From the NCBI RefSeq assembly GCF_902460845.1, contig NZ_CABPVS010000005.1, positions 173,281 through 237,280 of the forward strand: DNA of 64,000 nt. The letters run 5' to 3'. The DNA is from Campylobacter concisus (GTDB taxonomy: Bacteria; Campylobacterota; Campylobacteria; Campylobacterales; Campylobacteraceae). The notes under the pieces are model-generated. The model was not told where the DNA came from, searched no databases, and saw only the letters and a list, made by a program, of their open reading frames with translations. The translations under genes and the position numbers were made by a program. Of this stretch, positions 9,041 through 17,828 are shown piece by piece; within the stretch, counting starts at the first letter, position 1, and each line of letters begins with the position of its first letter.

Positions 9041-10219
9041 ATGCAACTAGCAAACAGAATGCAAACGCTAAGCGAGTCTATCACAATAGCGATCAGCACA
9101 AAAGCTAAAGAGATGAAGGCTGCTGGCATAGACGTGATCTCGCTGTCAGCTGGTGAGCCTGACTTCATGACTCCAAAAAAGATAAGAGAAACTGTAAAAA
9201 ACGCACTAGATAATGACAGCAAAAGTGGCAAATACACGCCAGTACCGGGCTTGCCAGAGGTTATAGAGGCTATTAGAGCAAAGCTAAAAAGAGATAATGG
9301 ACTTGACTACAAAGCAAGCCAGATCGTCACAAACATCGGCGCAAAACACTCACTTTTTAACGTATTTCAAGCGCTTATCAACCCAGGCGATGAGGTCATC
9401 ATCCCTTCTCCATACTGGGTGAGCTACCCTGAGATCGTTAAATTTTGTGGAGGCGTGCCTATCTTTATCGAGGCAAATGAGAGTACAAATTTTAAAATAA
9501 CAGCCGAGCAGCTAAAAAAAGCGATCACACCAAAAACAAAAGTATTTTCGCTAAATCACCCGACAAATCCAACTGGGGCCGTATATACAAAAGAGGAGAT
9601 CGCGGCATTTGGCGAGGTTTTAAAGGGCACTGACATCATCGTTACAAGTGATGAAATTTATGAAAAGGTGATCTACGGCAAAAAATTTCACGCAGTAGCC
9701 TCGGTGAGCGAGGATCTTTTTAAAAGAACGGTCACGATAAATGGACTAAGCAAGTGTGGCGCGATGCCTGGCTGGAGATTTGGCTATATCGCAAGCTCGA
9801 TGGACTGGCTAATTGCTGGCATCAAAAAGCTTCAAAGCCAAAGCACAAGCAACATCAGTTCGATCGTACAAATAGGCGCTATCCCGTCGCTTCTAGGCGA
9901 AACCGACGACGATATCGAAAACATGAGAAAAGAGTACGAAAAAAGACGTGATGTGGCTGTAAAAATGATAAACGAGATCCCAGGACTAAGCGTTGTAGCA
10001 CCTGATGGCGCATTTTATCTATTTGTAAAATGTAAAGATGTAGATAGCGACTCGCTTAGATTTTGTAAAAAGATGCTTGAAGAGGCGAACGTAGCGACGG
10101 TGCCAGGTGTGGGCTTTGGCATGGAGGGATACTTTAGAATTTCTTTTGCAACAGACATCGAGAGCATAAAAAAAGCGATCGAGAGGATCGCAAATTTTGT
10201 AAAAAGCTACAAAATTTAA
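9041..10219 (+). CDS. aspC: Aspartate/aromatic aminotransferase, class I
   Basis: PLP-dependent aminotransferase, most likely aspartate:2-oxoglutarate. Motifs include SAGEPDF near residue 36, SLNHPTNPTGAVY, the Asp/Tyr PLP contacts in TSDEIYEKV, and the PLP-lysine in GLSKCGAMPGWRFGY. The C-terminal FRISFA binds the substrate carboxylate through Arg. AAGGAAAAT precedes the ATG. The stop overlaps thiS by one base (TAATG), so the thiamine genes are probably read through from here. The exact amino acid range is not shown by the sequence. Confidence 0.92.
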   Translation: MQLANRMQTLSESITIAISTKAKEMKAAGIDVISLSAGEPDFMTPKKIRETVKNALDNDSKSGKYTPVPGLPEVIEAIRAKLKRDNGLDYKASQIVTNIGAKHSLFNVFQALINPGDEVIIPSPYWVSYPEIVKFCGGVPIFIEANESTNFKITAEQLKKAITPKTKVFSLNHPTNPTGAVYTKEEIAAFGEVLKGTDIIVTSDEIYEKVIYGKKFHAVASVSEDLFKRTVTINGLSKCGAMPGWRFGYIASSMDWLIAGIKKLQSQSTSNISSIVQIGAIPSLLGETDDDIENMRKEYEKRRDVAVKMINEIPGLSVVAPDGAFYLFVKCKDVDSDSLRFCKKMLEEANVATVPGVGFGMEGYFRISFATDIESIKKAIERIANFVKSYKI

Positions 10220-10422
10220 TGATCAAATTTAGAGTAAATGGCAAAATTTTCGAGCTTGAAAATGATATAAATGTTTATGAATTTTTAGCTAAAAATGGCT
10301 ATGAGCTTAAATTTATAGCCCTTGAGCGAGACGGAGAAATTTTGCCAAAAAAGCTTTGGAGTGAGCGATTTATGAGCGAGGGCAAAGCTTATGAGATCGT
10401 CACTTTGGTTGGCGGTGGATGA
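10219..10422 (+). CDS. thiS: Sulfur carrier protein ThiS
   Basis: Small ubiquitin-like carrier that brings sulfur to the thiazole of thiamine as a C-terminal thiocarboxylate. It has 67 residues and ends VGGG, the Gly-Gly tail adenylated by ThiF. The beta-grasp opening MIKFRVNGKIFEL is typical. It begins on the last base of the upstream aminotransferase stop and is followed closely by thiF. Confidence 0.93.
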   Translation: MIKFRVNGKIFELENDINVYEFLAKNGYELKFIALERDGEILPKKLWSERFMSEGKAYEIVTLVGGG

Positions 10423-10429
10423 GGAGAAA

Positions 10430-11281
10430 ATGATAGAGATAATACTAAACGGCACAAAATTTAAGGTGCCAGCAAGAAGCCTTAGCGAGCTAAAAGAGCT
10501 TGCGCTTGGCGATAAAGAGAGTGAAATTTATAAATTTTTAGAGAAATTTAACGCGACAAAGCCAGACATTTTTATCGTTGATGGCTTTGCTATAAAAGAA
10601 GATAGTGAGCTAAAAGATGGCTCAAACATTGTCTTTATAAGGCGTGGCGTGATGCCTGAGCGTGAAATTTTACGCTCAATGATCGCTTCACGAAACAGTC
10701 CTGAGCTAAATTTAGCCCTAAGTAAGGCAGTTATTGGCGTGGCTGGACTTGGTGGCCTTGGCTCAAATATCGCCCTCAGCCTTGCAAGAGTTGGTGTAAA
10801 AAAGCTAGTACTTGCCGACTTTGACGTCGTTGAGCCAAGTAATCTAAACCGCCAGCAGTACTTCGTCCGCCACATCGGCATGCAAAAGACACAAGCGCTA
10901 AAAGAGCTAATAAATGACGTAAACCCCTTTGTCGAGGTCGAAACTCACGATATATTTTTAGATGAAAAAAACGTGGCAAGCGTCTTTGACGAGTGCGAAA
11001 TTTTGTGCGAAGCTTTTGACAATGTCGCTGGCAAAGCGATGATACTAAACGAAGCTGGTGCTAGCCTAAAAGACAAAAAGATCATCGGCGCTTCTGGCAT
11101 GGCCGGTCACTTTAGCTCAAATCTCATAAAAACCATAAAATTTGCTAAAAATGTCTACCTTTGCGGTGACCTCACAAATGAGGCAAAGATCGGTCAAGGG
11201 CTCATGGCGCCACGCGTTGCAGTCTGTGCAAACCACCAAGCAAATTTAGCCATTAGACTACTTATGGGTTTGGAGGCTTAA
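10430..11281 (+). CDS. thiF: ThiS adenylyltransferase ThiF with ubiquitin-like N-domain
   Basis: E1-like enzyme that adenylates the ThiS C-terminus. The first 70 or so residues (MIEIILNGTKFKVPA...) look like a ThiS-type beta-grasp domain without a Gly-Gly tail. The Rossmann nucleotide site GLGGLGSN and the NLNRQQYF signature follow. CEILCEAFDN and VAVCANHQ contain candidate catalytic or metal Cys residues; I see no paired CxxC zinc knuckles like those of E. coli ThiF. The frame opens at 10391, but the ATG at 10430 has GAGGAG just upstream and is chosen. thiG follows directly. Confidence 0.93.
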   Translation: MIEIILNGTKFKVPARSLSELKELALGDKESEIYKFLEKFNATKPDIFIVDGFAIKEDSELKDGSNIVFIRRGVMPEREILRSMIASRNSPELNLALSKAVIGVAGLGGLGSNIALSLARVGVKKLVLADFDVVEPSNLNRQQYFVRHIGMQKTQALKELINDVNPFVEVETHDIFLDEKNVASVFDECEILCEAFDNVAGKAMILNEAGASLKDKKIIGASGMAGHFSSNLIKTIKFAKNVYLCGDLTNEAKIGQGLMAPRVAVCANHQANLAIRLLMGLEA

Positions 11282-12046
11282 GTGCAAAATGATAGTTTGA
11301 TCCTTGGCGGCAAGGAGTTTCAAAGCCGCTTTATCCTTGGCTCTGGCAAGTATTCGCACGAGCTCATCGACTCAGCCGTAAACGAAGCTGGGGCAGAAAT
11401 TTTAACCCTTGCTCTTAGGCGCATAAACGAGAGCAAAGAGCGCAATATACTTGACTTTATCCCAAAGGATGTGACGCTTTTGCCAAACACAAGTGGCGCT
11501 AGAAACGCAAAAGAGGCCATTCGTATCGCCCAACTCGCACGTGAGCTTGGATGTGGCGAGCTTGTTAAGATAGAGATCATAACTGACTCTAAATTTCTCT
11601 TTCCAGACAACGCTGAAACGATAAAAGCCTGCGAAGCCTTGGCAAATGACGGCTTTGTGCCAATGCCATATATGTTTCCAGATCTAAATGCCGCAAGAGC
11701 GATGCTAAGCGCAGGAGCAAGCTGCATCATGCCTCTAGCTGCGCCCATTGGCTCAAACCAAGGGCTAGTTTTTAAAGATATTATTGAGATTTTGATAAAT
11801 GAGCTTGATACACAGATCATCGTAGATGCAGGCATCGGCAGGCCATCACAAGCGTGCGAAGCGATGGAGATGGGAGCAGCTGCGATCATGGCAAACACAG
11901 CCATCGCCTCATCTAAAAATATCCCGCTCATGGCAAGAGCCTTTAAAGAGGCGATCATCGCTGGTCGCAACGCCTATCTAGCAGGCCTTGGCGCAAAGAG
12001 CAAAAGCGCAAACGCCTCATCTCCGCTCACTGGATTTTTAGACTGA
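11282..12046 (+). CDS. thiG: Thiazole synthase ThiG
   Basis: Barrel enzyme that forms the thiazole phosphate from DXP, dehydroglycine and ThiS thiocarboxylate. It starts with GTG behind GGAGG inside the thiF tail. ThiG hallmarks are [15 protein letters not shown] and LLPNTSG at the N-terminal half, then [22 protein letters not shown] and [12 protein letters not shown]. The TGA overlaps the thiH ATG. Confidence 0.96.
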   Translation: MQNDSLILGGKEFQSRFILGSGKYSHELIDSAVNEAGAEILTLALRRINESKERNILDFIPKDVTLLPNTSGARNAKEAIRIAQLARELGCGELVKIEIITDSKFLFPDNAETIKACEALANDGFVPMPYMFPDLNAARAMLSAGASCIMPLAAPIGSNQGLVFKDIIEILINELDTQIIVDAGIGRPSQACEAMEMGAAAIMANTAIASSKNIPLMARAFKEAIIAGRNAYLAGLGAKSKSANASSPLTGFLD

Positions 12047-13200
12047 TGAAATTTACAAGAACCGACCACATGCAGCTACTACCTCACATGCAGGATGTTG
12101 GCAGCGATATTATGGATGAAATTTTAAAAGAGCGAGCGAACTATAAGCCAGAAATTTACAGCGAGGCGGACGTAAAAGCAGCTCTTAATGCAAAGCACTG
12201 CTCACTTGAAAATTTAAAAGCCCTACTCTCGCCTGCTGCAGCGCCATTTTTAGAGCAAATAGCCCAACTAGCTCAAGTAAAAACAAGGGCAAATTTTGGC
12301 TCAAACATAACGCTTTTTACCCCGCTTTACATAGCAAACTACTGTGATAATCTCTGCGTTTATTGCGGTTTTAACGCTAAAAATAATATAAAAAGGGCAA
12401 AGCTAAGCGACGAGGAGATCACAAGGGAGTTAAGAGAAATTTCAAAGAGCGGCTTAGAAGAAATTTTGATCCTAACTGGCGAGAGCGATACTAACTCAAA
12501 TGTCGCTTACATCGCAAACGCCTGCGCTTTGGCAAAGAAATTTTTTAAAGTCGTTGGGGTTGAAATTTATCCGCTAAACTCAGACGGCTACGCCCTGCTT
12601 CACAAAAGCGGCGCAGACTACGTGACCGTCTTTCAAGAGACCTACAATCCCACAAAATACGAAAAAATCCACCTTGGCGGCAATAAAAGGATCTTTCCAT
12701 ACCGCTTAAATGCGCAAGAGCGAGCGCTTCTTGGAGGCATGAGAGGGGTTGGCTTTGCCGCACTTCTTGGCATAGACGACTTTAGGCTTGACGCCTTTGC
12801 GACTGCACTTCACGCAAGCTTAGTTCAAAAAAAGTATCCGCACGCCGAGATCGCATTTTCATGCCCAAGGCTTCGCCCTATCATAAATAATGACCGCATC
12901 AATCCACGTGACGTGGGTGAGCGCGAGCTTTTGCAAGTGATCTGCGCTTATAGAATTTTCATGCCAACGGCTAGCATAACGATCTCAACCAGAGAAAAGG
13001 CTAAATTTCGCGATAACGCCATAAAGATAGCTGCAAATAAGATAAGCGCTGGCGTAAAAGTGAGCATCGGTGCTCACGGCGAAGAGAAAAAGGGCGACGA
13101 GCAGTTTGAGATAAGTGATGGCAGAAGCGTGGATGAGATAAAAGCAATGATAAAAGCAAACGGCTTAGAGCCCTTGATGAGCGAGTATGTCTATGTTTAA
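12046..13200 (+). CDS. thiH: Tyrosine lyase ThiH (radical SAM)
   Basis: Cleaves tyrosine to dehydroglycine for thiazole formation, an oxygen-sensitive reaction suited to a microaerobe. The radical-SAM cluster motif is C100-x3-C104-x2-C107 in ANYCDNLCVYCGF. The following GEEILILTGE-like segment (EEILILTGESD) binds SAM, and the C-terminal domain has the BATS-type Ser/Gly-rich strands. The 3' end overlaps the TenI-like gene. Confidence 0.96.
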   Translation: MKFTRTDHMQLLPHMQDVGSDIMDEILKERANYKPEIYSEADVKAALNAKHCSLENLKALLSPAAAPFLEQIAQLAQVKTRANFGSNITLFTPLYIANYCDNLCVYCGFNAKNNIKRAKLSDEEITRELREISKSGLEEILILTGESDTNSNVAYIANACALAKKFFKVVGVEIYPLNSDGYALLHKSGADYVTVFQETYNPTKYEKIHLGGNKRIFPYRLNAQERALLGGMRGVGFAALLGIDDFRLDAFATALHASLVQKKYPHAEIAFSCPRLRPIINNDRINPRDVGERELLQVICAYRIFMPTASITISTREKAKFRDNAIKIAANKISAGVKVSIGAHGEEKKGDEQFEISDGRSVDEIKAMIKANGLEPLMSEYVYV

Positions 13201-13801
13201 AATTCTCTGCGTGGCTGACTTTGAAAGCTATGAGGGTGATGACTTTTTAAAGAGGATACAGCTACTTTGCAAGGCTGGCGTGGATGAAATTTTGCTTCGT
13301 GCAAAGAGGCTAAGCGAGGCTCAGTTTTATAATCTTGCTAGGGTTGTGGCTCAAATTTGTGAAAACTACCGCAAGAAATTTATCATTAATCAATTTTTTG
13401 ACGTAGCTTGCAAGCTAAAGAGCGACTTTTGGCTCACTTCAGCGCAGCTTGATTTTTTTAAAAATTACGGCGTTTTTTTAGATGAATTTAGAAAAACAGC
13501 TAAAATTTACGCCCCAGCTCACGACCTAGAGCAGGCTAAAATTTCAGCCACTATCGCTGATGTCCTCGTAGCTTCTCATATATTTGCCACCTCTTGCAAG
13601 GCGGGTTTAGAGCCAAAAGGGCTAAATTTTATAAGCGAGCTAAAGAGCTTTGATAAAGAAATTTTCGCACTTGGCGGACTAGACAGCGAGAACTACAAAG
13701 AGACCATAAAAGCTGGCGCAAACGGCATTTGCTTTATGAGCCTAGCAATGAACGGTGATATGGAGCTTATAAAAAAGATAGTAGAGAGCAAAAACGGCTA
13801 A
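13187..13801 (+). CDS. ThiE/TenI-like thiamine phosphate synthase family protein
   Basis: A TIM-barrel protein of the ThiE/TenI family closing the thi operon. The overall pattern (GVDEILLRAKRL, FIINQFFDVA, FALGGLDSEN, GANGICFMS) follows ThiE, but residues used for catalysis there are changed: the family LRxK region reads LRAK, the ND.x region reads INQFFD, and the H-L-G-Q-x-D segment reads WLTSAQLD. It may therefore be TenI-like (a thiazole tautomerase or a non-catalytic paralogue) rather than the true thiamine phosphate synthase. ATGs at 13187 and 13193 are both possible; both lie inside thiH. Confidence 0.72.
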   Translation: MSMFKILCVADFESYEGDDFLKRIQLLCKAGVDEILLRAKRLSEAQFYNLARVVAQICENYRKKFIINQFFDVACKLKSDFWLTSAQLDFFKNYGVFLDEFRKTAKIYAPAHDLEQAKISATIADVLVASHIFATSCKAGLEPKGLNFISELKSFDKEIFALGGLDSENYKETIKAGANGICFMSLAMNGDMELIKKIVESKNG

Positions 13802-13838
13802 ATTTAGTATAAATTACATAAAATAATACGTAAAAATT

Positions 13839-14078
13839 TTACTCATTTTTGCTAGCGATATATGTTTTTATATCAAATATAAGTAGCGTCACAAGCGATG
13901 GCAGCATATAGGAGTTTAGCACTAAAAGCAGCGACTTTGTCAAATTTGACTTTATTAAAGTCTCTATGTCAAGGCTGCTGTTGTAGTTAAAAAAATATAG
14001 CAAGGCAAACTCGCCAACAAGAACTATGCGAGAGATCTTTAGCAAGATGTCATTTCCTAGGTCTTGCAAATTTATCAT
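13839..14078 (-). CDS. Small membrane protein, overlapping partner 2
   Basis: Unrecognised hydrophobic protein of about 79 residues if read from the ATG at 14078 (MINLQDLGND); the frame is open to a TTG at 14108. Two likely membrane segments: IVLVGEFALLYFFNY and SLLLVLNSYMLPSLVTLLIF. No good ribosome site precedes either start, and its 5' end overlaps the end of the upstream membrane gene by about 29 nt in another frame. It could be a separate coupled protein or the second half of a frameshifted one. Confidence 0.5.
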   Translation of the reverse strand: MINLQDLGNDILLKISRIVLVGEFALLYFFNYNSSLDIETLIKSNLTKSLLLVLNSYMLPSLVTLLIFDIKTYIASKNE

Positions 14079-14400
14079 CGACCACAAGCGACAAAGTGAT
14101 CCAGCCAAGTAGCCAAATTGAGCAGGCTAAAGCATAAACAGTAATGCTTTCATCAAATTTTTCAAGTAGTAAAAATACCAAAGGTTGCAAAAATACAAGG
14201 CTAGCGATAAACCAAAGAAGTGAGCTAAAGGCTAGCAGGCAAACACAGCCAAAGATAGAAATGGCAGAGATAAAGCCAAAAACCTCTAACCCAAGATAGT
14301 AGGCCAGCGCATAGGATAAAAAAGAAAAAACAAGCCAAATTTTAATAACAAGCCGCCACCTATTTGCAAAGGCAGTGGCTTTTATAAAAGTCAAACCCAT
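14050..14400 (-). CDS. Small membrane protein, overlapping partner 1
   Basis: Unrecognised integral membrane protein of 116 residues with about four hydrophobic segments, among them IWLVFSFLSYALAYYLGL, IFGCVCLLAFSSLLWFIA and YALACSIWLLGWITLSLVV. It begins directly after the mogA stop with no gap, so it is in the same operon. It ends in a short charged tail DDKFARPRK. See the following overlapping frame for the possibility that both are one protein. Confidence 0.6.
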   Translation of the reverse strand: MGLTFIKATAFANRWRLVIKIWLVFSFLSYALAYYLGLEVFGFISAISIFGCVCLLAFSSLLWFIASLVFLQPLVFLLLEKFDESITVYALACSIWLLGWITLSLVVDDKFARPRK

Positions 14401-14940
14401 TTACGAGATTTTCTTTTGTTTTGGACGGAAAACTTTTATCACGTTTTCATCAGTCTCGATAAATGCACCCTCTATTAGATCGATGCAGTATGGTACCGCT
14501 GGAAAAACTGGCTCCAAGCACTCTTTTATCGCCTTTGGCTGACCTGGTAAATTTATGATGAGCGCGTGGCCTCTGATGCCTGCTGTTTGGCGTGATAGGA
14601 TCGCTGTTGGGACGTATTTTAAGCTTGCTGCTCTCATCAGCTCGCCAAAGCCTGGCATCATCTTCTCACAAACTGCCTCTGTTGCCTCTGGTGTCACATC
14701 TCTAAGAGCTGGCCCAGTACCACCGGTAGTTAGCACAAGGTCGCAGCCAAGCACGTCTACCATGTGCACAAGCCTCTCTTTTATCAGCTCAAACTCATCT
14801 GGTATAACCTCGTAAAAGTATTCACGCTCGCTCACTATCCAGCTATCAAGCACATCTTTGATCGCTGGACCTGATTTGTCCTCGTATGTGCCTTCGCTTG
14901 CGCGGTCAGAAAGGGTTAATATGCCTATTTTTGCTTTCAC
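14401..14940 (-). CDS. mogA: Molybdopterin adenylyltransferase MogA
   Basis: Adenylates molybdopterin before MoeA inserts molybdenum. At 179 residues it is a single MoCF domain. Family motifs are TLSDRASEGTYEDKSGP at the start, LVLTTGGTGPALRDVTPEA for MPT binding, and IINLPGQPKA near the end. GTG start behind AAAGGAG. It lies 10 nt behind the FtsH-like gene. Confidence 0.94.
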   Translation of the reverse strand: MKAKIGILTLSDRASEGTYEDKSGPAIKDVLDSWIVSEREYFYEVIPDEFELIKERLVHMVDVLGCDLVLTTGGTGPALRDVTPEATEAVCEKMMPGFGELMRAASLKYVPTAILSRQTAGIRGHALIINLPGQPKAIKECLEPVFPAVPYCIDLIEGAFIETDENVIKVFRPKQKKIS

Positions 14941-14950
14941 TTTTTCTCCT

Positions 14951-16627
14951 TTAATAGTTTTCGTTTAAAATTTTTGCCAGCGTTTCTTTATCTACGCTCT
15001 CATATGCTAGCAGATATGAGCTTATCTTTGCGATTTGCTCATTTGTGCCTTTTAAAAAGGATGTGATCTCCTCTTTTGCTTGCTTTAAAATTTCTTCTAC
15101 ATCGTTTGGATTTGGCACAAAAGAGCTTCCCATGCCATATTCATAAACCATCTTTGAAGCGATCTCTTTGGCTAAATTTAGATCACTACTTGAGTTTGAA
15201 AAGATGTCATTTTCATCTATCTCAAGCTTGCACATACCAGCGATGAGTACCTTGATACGAGATATCATCTGTGACTTTGACTCGATCTCTTGCTCTGTGG
15301 CCATAAACCTATCTTCTATAAGAGAAATTTTTTCAAATTTTACATCAAACCAGTAAGCGCTTAGTGCCTTTGCTCCTTGATAGATGGCTTGAATTTTCTT
15401 CTCGTTTTCGCTGTAGCTTAGCACCTTTTTCTTACCGAGCAAGACCTTGTTTAAAACAGCCTCAAAATCCCTTATCTTAAGCACACTCTCGCCGTTTCTT
15501 AGGGCATTTATCGCAGCTTCATTTACAAGCGTACTAAGTGCCGCACCTGAAAAGCCAACACTCATTTTAGCGATATCCTCAGCCGCCACTTCGCAGTTTT
15601 TATCTTTTAGATATGTGTTTAAGATCGCCACTCTGTCGTTAAAATCAGGCATAGAAAGAAAAATTCTCCTATCAAAACGCCCTGATCTAAGTAGCGCCTC
15701 GTCGATCATTTCGATCCTATTTGTGGCAGCTATGACGATGACGCCTGAGTTATCTTCAAAGCCGTCCATCTCAGTTAGTAGCTGATTTAGCGTGGCTTCT
15801 CGCTCGTCGTTTCTAGTCCCACCCCTACTCTTACCAACGGCGTCTATCTCGTCGATAAAGATGATTGAGGGTGCATAGGACTTGGCTCTACTAAAGAGCT
15901 CTCGTACTCTTTTTGCACCCATTCCAACATAAATTTGAACAAAACTAGCACCATTTTGGTAGAAAAATGGTACATTTGCCTCGCCTGCAACTGCCTTTGC
16001 TACAAGCGTCTTACCAACGCCTGGAGGGCCGATCATTAGCACGCCTTTTGGCATTTTGATACCAAAATTTCTATATTTTTGTGGATTTTTTAGAAAATCA
16101 ACTATCTCGCTAAGCTCGCTTTTAACCTCACTAATGCCTGCCACATCGATAAATCTCACATTTGAGATGACTGGCATAGTGTTTTGATTTAGCACGCTTT
16201 CTATCTCAAATGCGCCCTCTTTTTTGCTAAGCAAGCTCTCCTCTTTTTTCCTGATACTTCTAAAGATATAAGCGTACCAAAGCACGAAGCAGACAAAGAT
16301 GATAAATCCCCAGATCATGCCTGGAGTGATGTATTGCTTAGTCTTTTCAACAGGCACTTTTTTAATAAGCTCTTTTAGATCGATACCCTCTTTTATGATT
16401 GAAAAACGATTGTTTTGTGCATAAAGCACGACTTCATCATCATTGATCACAGCGCGGTCTATAAAATTTCCATCCATTAGCTGCATATATTGCGAATATG
16501 TGATATTTCGTGGCTCTTTGCTAACAGCAAATAGCAGCACGCTGGTTAATGCGACAGCTGCGATTATTAGGATATTTTTCTTATTAAATTTAAATTTTTG
16601 CATAATTGGCATCTGGCTTAACTTCAT
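14951..16627 (-). CDS. FtsH-family AAA ATPase lacking the zinc-protease motif
   Basis: Membrane-anchored AAA protein built like FtsH: hydrophobic segments at about residues 18-34 and 104-122 flanking a short periplasmic part, then a complete ATPase with Walker A GPPGVGKT (200-207), Walker B IIFIDEID (255-262), a pore-loop YVG (233-235) and the arginine-finger region RSGRFDRR. Where FtsH has HEAGH, this protein has YQGAK (416-420), losing both His and Glu; the third-ligand Asp (D482 in SSDLNLA) remains. It has 558 residues, shorter than usual FtsH. The start is well supported by GGAGG 9 nt upstream and overlaps mtaB by 38 nt. Probably an unfoldase or chaperone rather than a protease; a canonical FtsH is expected elsewhere. 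Confidence 0.88.
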   Translation of the reverse strand: MKLSQMPIMQKFKFNKKNILIIAAVALTSVLLFAVSKEPRNITYSQYMQLMDGNFIDRAVINDDEVVLYAQNNRFSIIKEGIDLKELIKKVPVEKTKQYITPGMIWGFIIFVCFVLWYAYIFRSIRKKEESLLSKKEGAFEIESVLNQNTMPVISNVRFIDVAGISEVKSELSEIVDFLKNPQKYRNFGIKMPKGVLMIGPPGVGKTLVAKAVAGEANVPFFYQNGASFVQIYVGMGAKRVRELFSRAKSYAPSIIFIDEIDAVGKSRGGTRNDEREATLNQLLTEMDGFEDNSGVIVIAATNRIEMIDEALLRSGRFDRRIFLSMPDFNDRVAILNTYLKDKNCEVAAEDIAKMSVGFSGAALSTLVNEAAINALRNGESVLKIRDFEAVLNKVLLGKKKVLSYSENEKKIQAIYQGAKALSAYWFDVKFEKISLIEDRFMATEQEIESKSQMISRIKVLIAGMCKLEIDENDIFSNSSSDLNLAKEIASKMVYEYGMGSSFVPNPNDVEEILKQAKEEITSFLKGTNEQIAKISSYLLAYESVDKETLAKILNENY

Positions 16628-17828
16628 ATTCGCTTACCTCCACCCACTCTTTTGTTATATCTTTTTGGCTTAAAATTTTAGCTTTGTTGTAAAACTGATC
16701 AAAGCCTTCGTAAAACTCACCATTTTTTTGCTCAACTAAAATTTTCAAAGCTACATCATGTTTTTTTCTAAAATTTTCATTATTTTGTAAAGCTATACCT
16801 TGTAAAATTTTTAGCCTACTTTTTGCCACATCGCCGCTAACATCACTCTTTAGTGTCGCTGAATGTGTATCACGCCTTGGCGAGTAGACAAACGCATGCA
16901 GATGCGTGATAGGAAATTTCTTAAAATTTTCCACTGCTTCAGCCCAAATTTCCTCACTTTCACCAGGATGTCCCACGATGTAGTCCGTACCAAGTGCAAA
17001 GCCAAGCGAGCTAAGTTCATTAAAAAGCTCCAGATCACTAAATGCATCATTGCGTCTTCGCATGATCTTTAGCATCGCTTGGCTTGTGTGCTGAAGTGCG
17101 ATATGTAGATGACGCTCTAGCCACTCTTCTTTTAAAATTTCTCTAAAGCTCTCATCTATCTGGCTTGGCTCGATACTTCCAAGCCGAATGCGTCTAATGC
17201 CAGAAATTTTACCTAAGTTTGCCAAAAGCTTACCAAGAGAGCTATTTGTATCTTTGCCGTAACTGCCTATATTTGTGCCAGTTAGCACGAGCTCATTATA
17301 GCCGTTTTGGGCTAAAATTCTTGCCTCTTTTAATATCATAGCCTCATCCATGCTTCTAGCCTTGCCACGAACCGAAGGGATGATGCAGTAGCTGCAGCTA
17401 AAGTTGCAGCCTTCTTGAATTTTTATAAAAGCCTTTGTGTGATTTTCGTAATTTGTAACTATATTTTTATCTACCGAGTTTAAATTTCCAAGCTCAAAAA
17501 ATGGCTTTTCTTGCTTTAAAAGCTCATTTAGATCACTCTTTTTACTAGCTCCAAGCACACCAAATATACCGCTATTAAATAGCTCCTTACCCTTGCTAAC
17601 CGCACCACATCCGGTCAGTACCACCTTTGCTCCACGCCTTTTTACACCGTTTATGTAGTTTCTAACACCGCTATCGGCAGAATTTGTGACTGTGCATGAG
17701 TTTATGACCACAATATCAGCAGCATCTTCATCATTTGTGATCTCGTAGTCTTTGATGTAGCTTTTTAAAAGCTCAGTATCGTAGATATTTGTGCGACACC
17801 CAAATGTTTTAAAAAATATCTTTTGCAT
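16590..17828 (-). CDS. mtaB: tRNA t6A37 methylthiotransferase MtaB
   Basis: Radical SAM enzyme adding a methylthio group to t6A37 of tRNAs reading ANN codons. The N-terminal UPF0004 cysteines appear in TFGCRTNIYD, NSCTVTN and TGCGAVSK; the radical-SAM motif is CNFSCSYC within QEGCNFSCSYCIIPSVRG. A TRAM-like tail is present (ILVEQKNGEFYEGF). The ATG at 17828 overlaps the mscS stop (TGATG); a TTG one codon earlier is less likely. MtaB rather than MiaB is inferred from the GCRTN opening; two other methylthiotransferase genes occur in this window. Confidence 0.92.
   Translation of the reverse strand: MQKIFFKTFGCRTNIYDTELLKSYIKDYEITNDEDAADIVVINSCTVTNSADSGVRNYINGVKRRGAKVVLTGCGAVSKGKELFNSGIFGVLGASKKSDLNELLKQEKPFFELGNLNSVDKNIVTNYENHTKAFIKIQEGCNFSCSYCIIPSVRGKARSMDEAMILKEARILAQNGYNELVLTGTNIGSYGKDTNSSLGKLLANLGKISGIRRIRLGSIEPSQIDESFREILKEEWLERHLHIALQHTSQAMLKIMRRRNDAFSDLELFNELSSLGFALGTDYIVGHPGESEEIWAEAVENFKKFPITHLHAFVYSPRRDTHSATLKSDVSGDVAKSRLKILQGIALQNNENFRKKHDVALKILVEQKNGEFYEGFDQFYNKAKILSQKDITKEWVEVSEYEVKPDANYAKI

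Noticed and set aside
10150-10219. TPP riboswitch before the thi genes
   Set aside because: thiS begins on the stop of the aminotransferase gene, leaving no room for a leader, and no conserved TPP elements are seen.
11320-11970. 216-codon open frame antisense to thiG
   Set aside because: It is a mirror of a strongly conserved gene, is rich in Ser/Ala/Met from reverse codons, and has no ribosome site.
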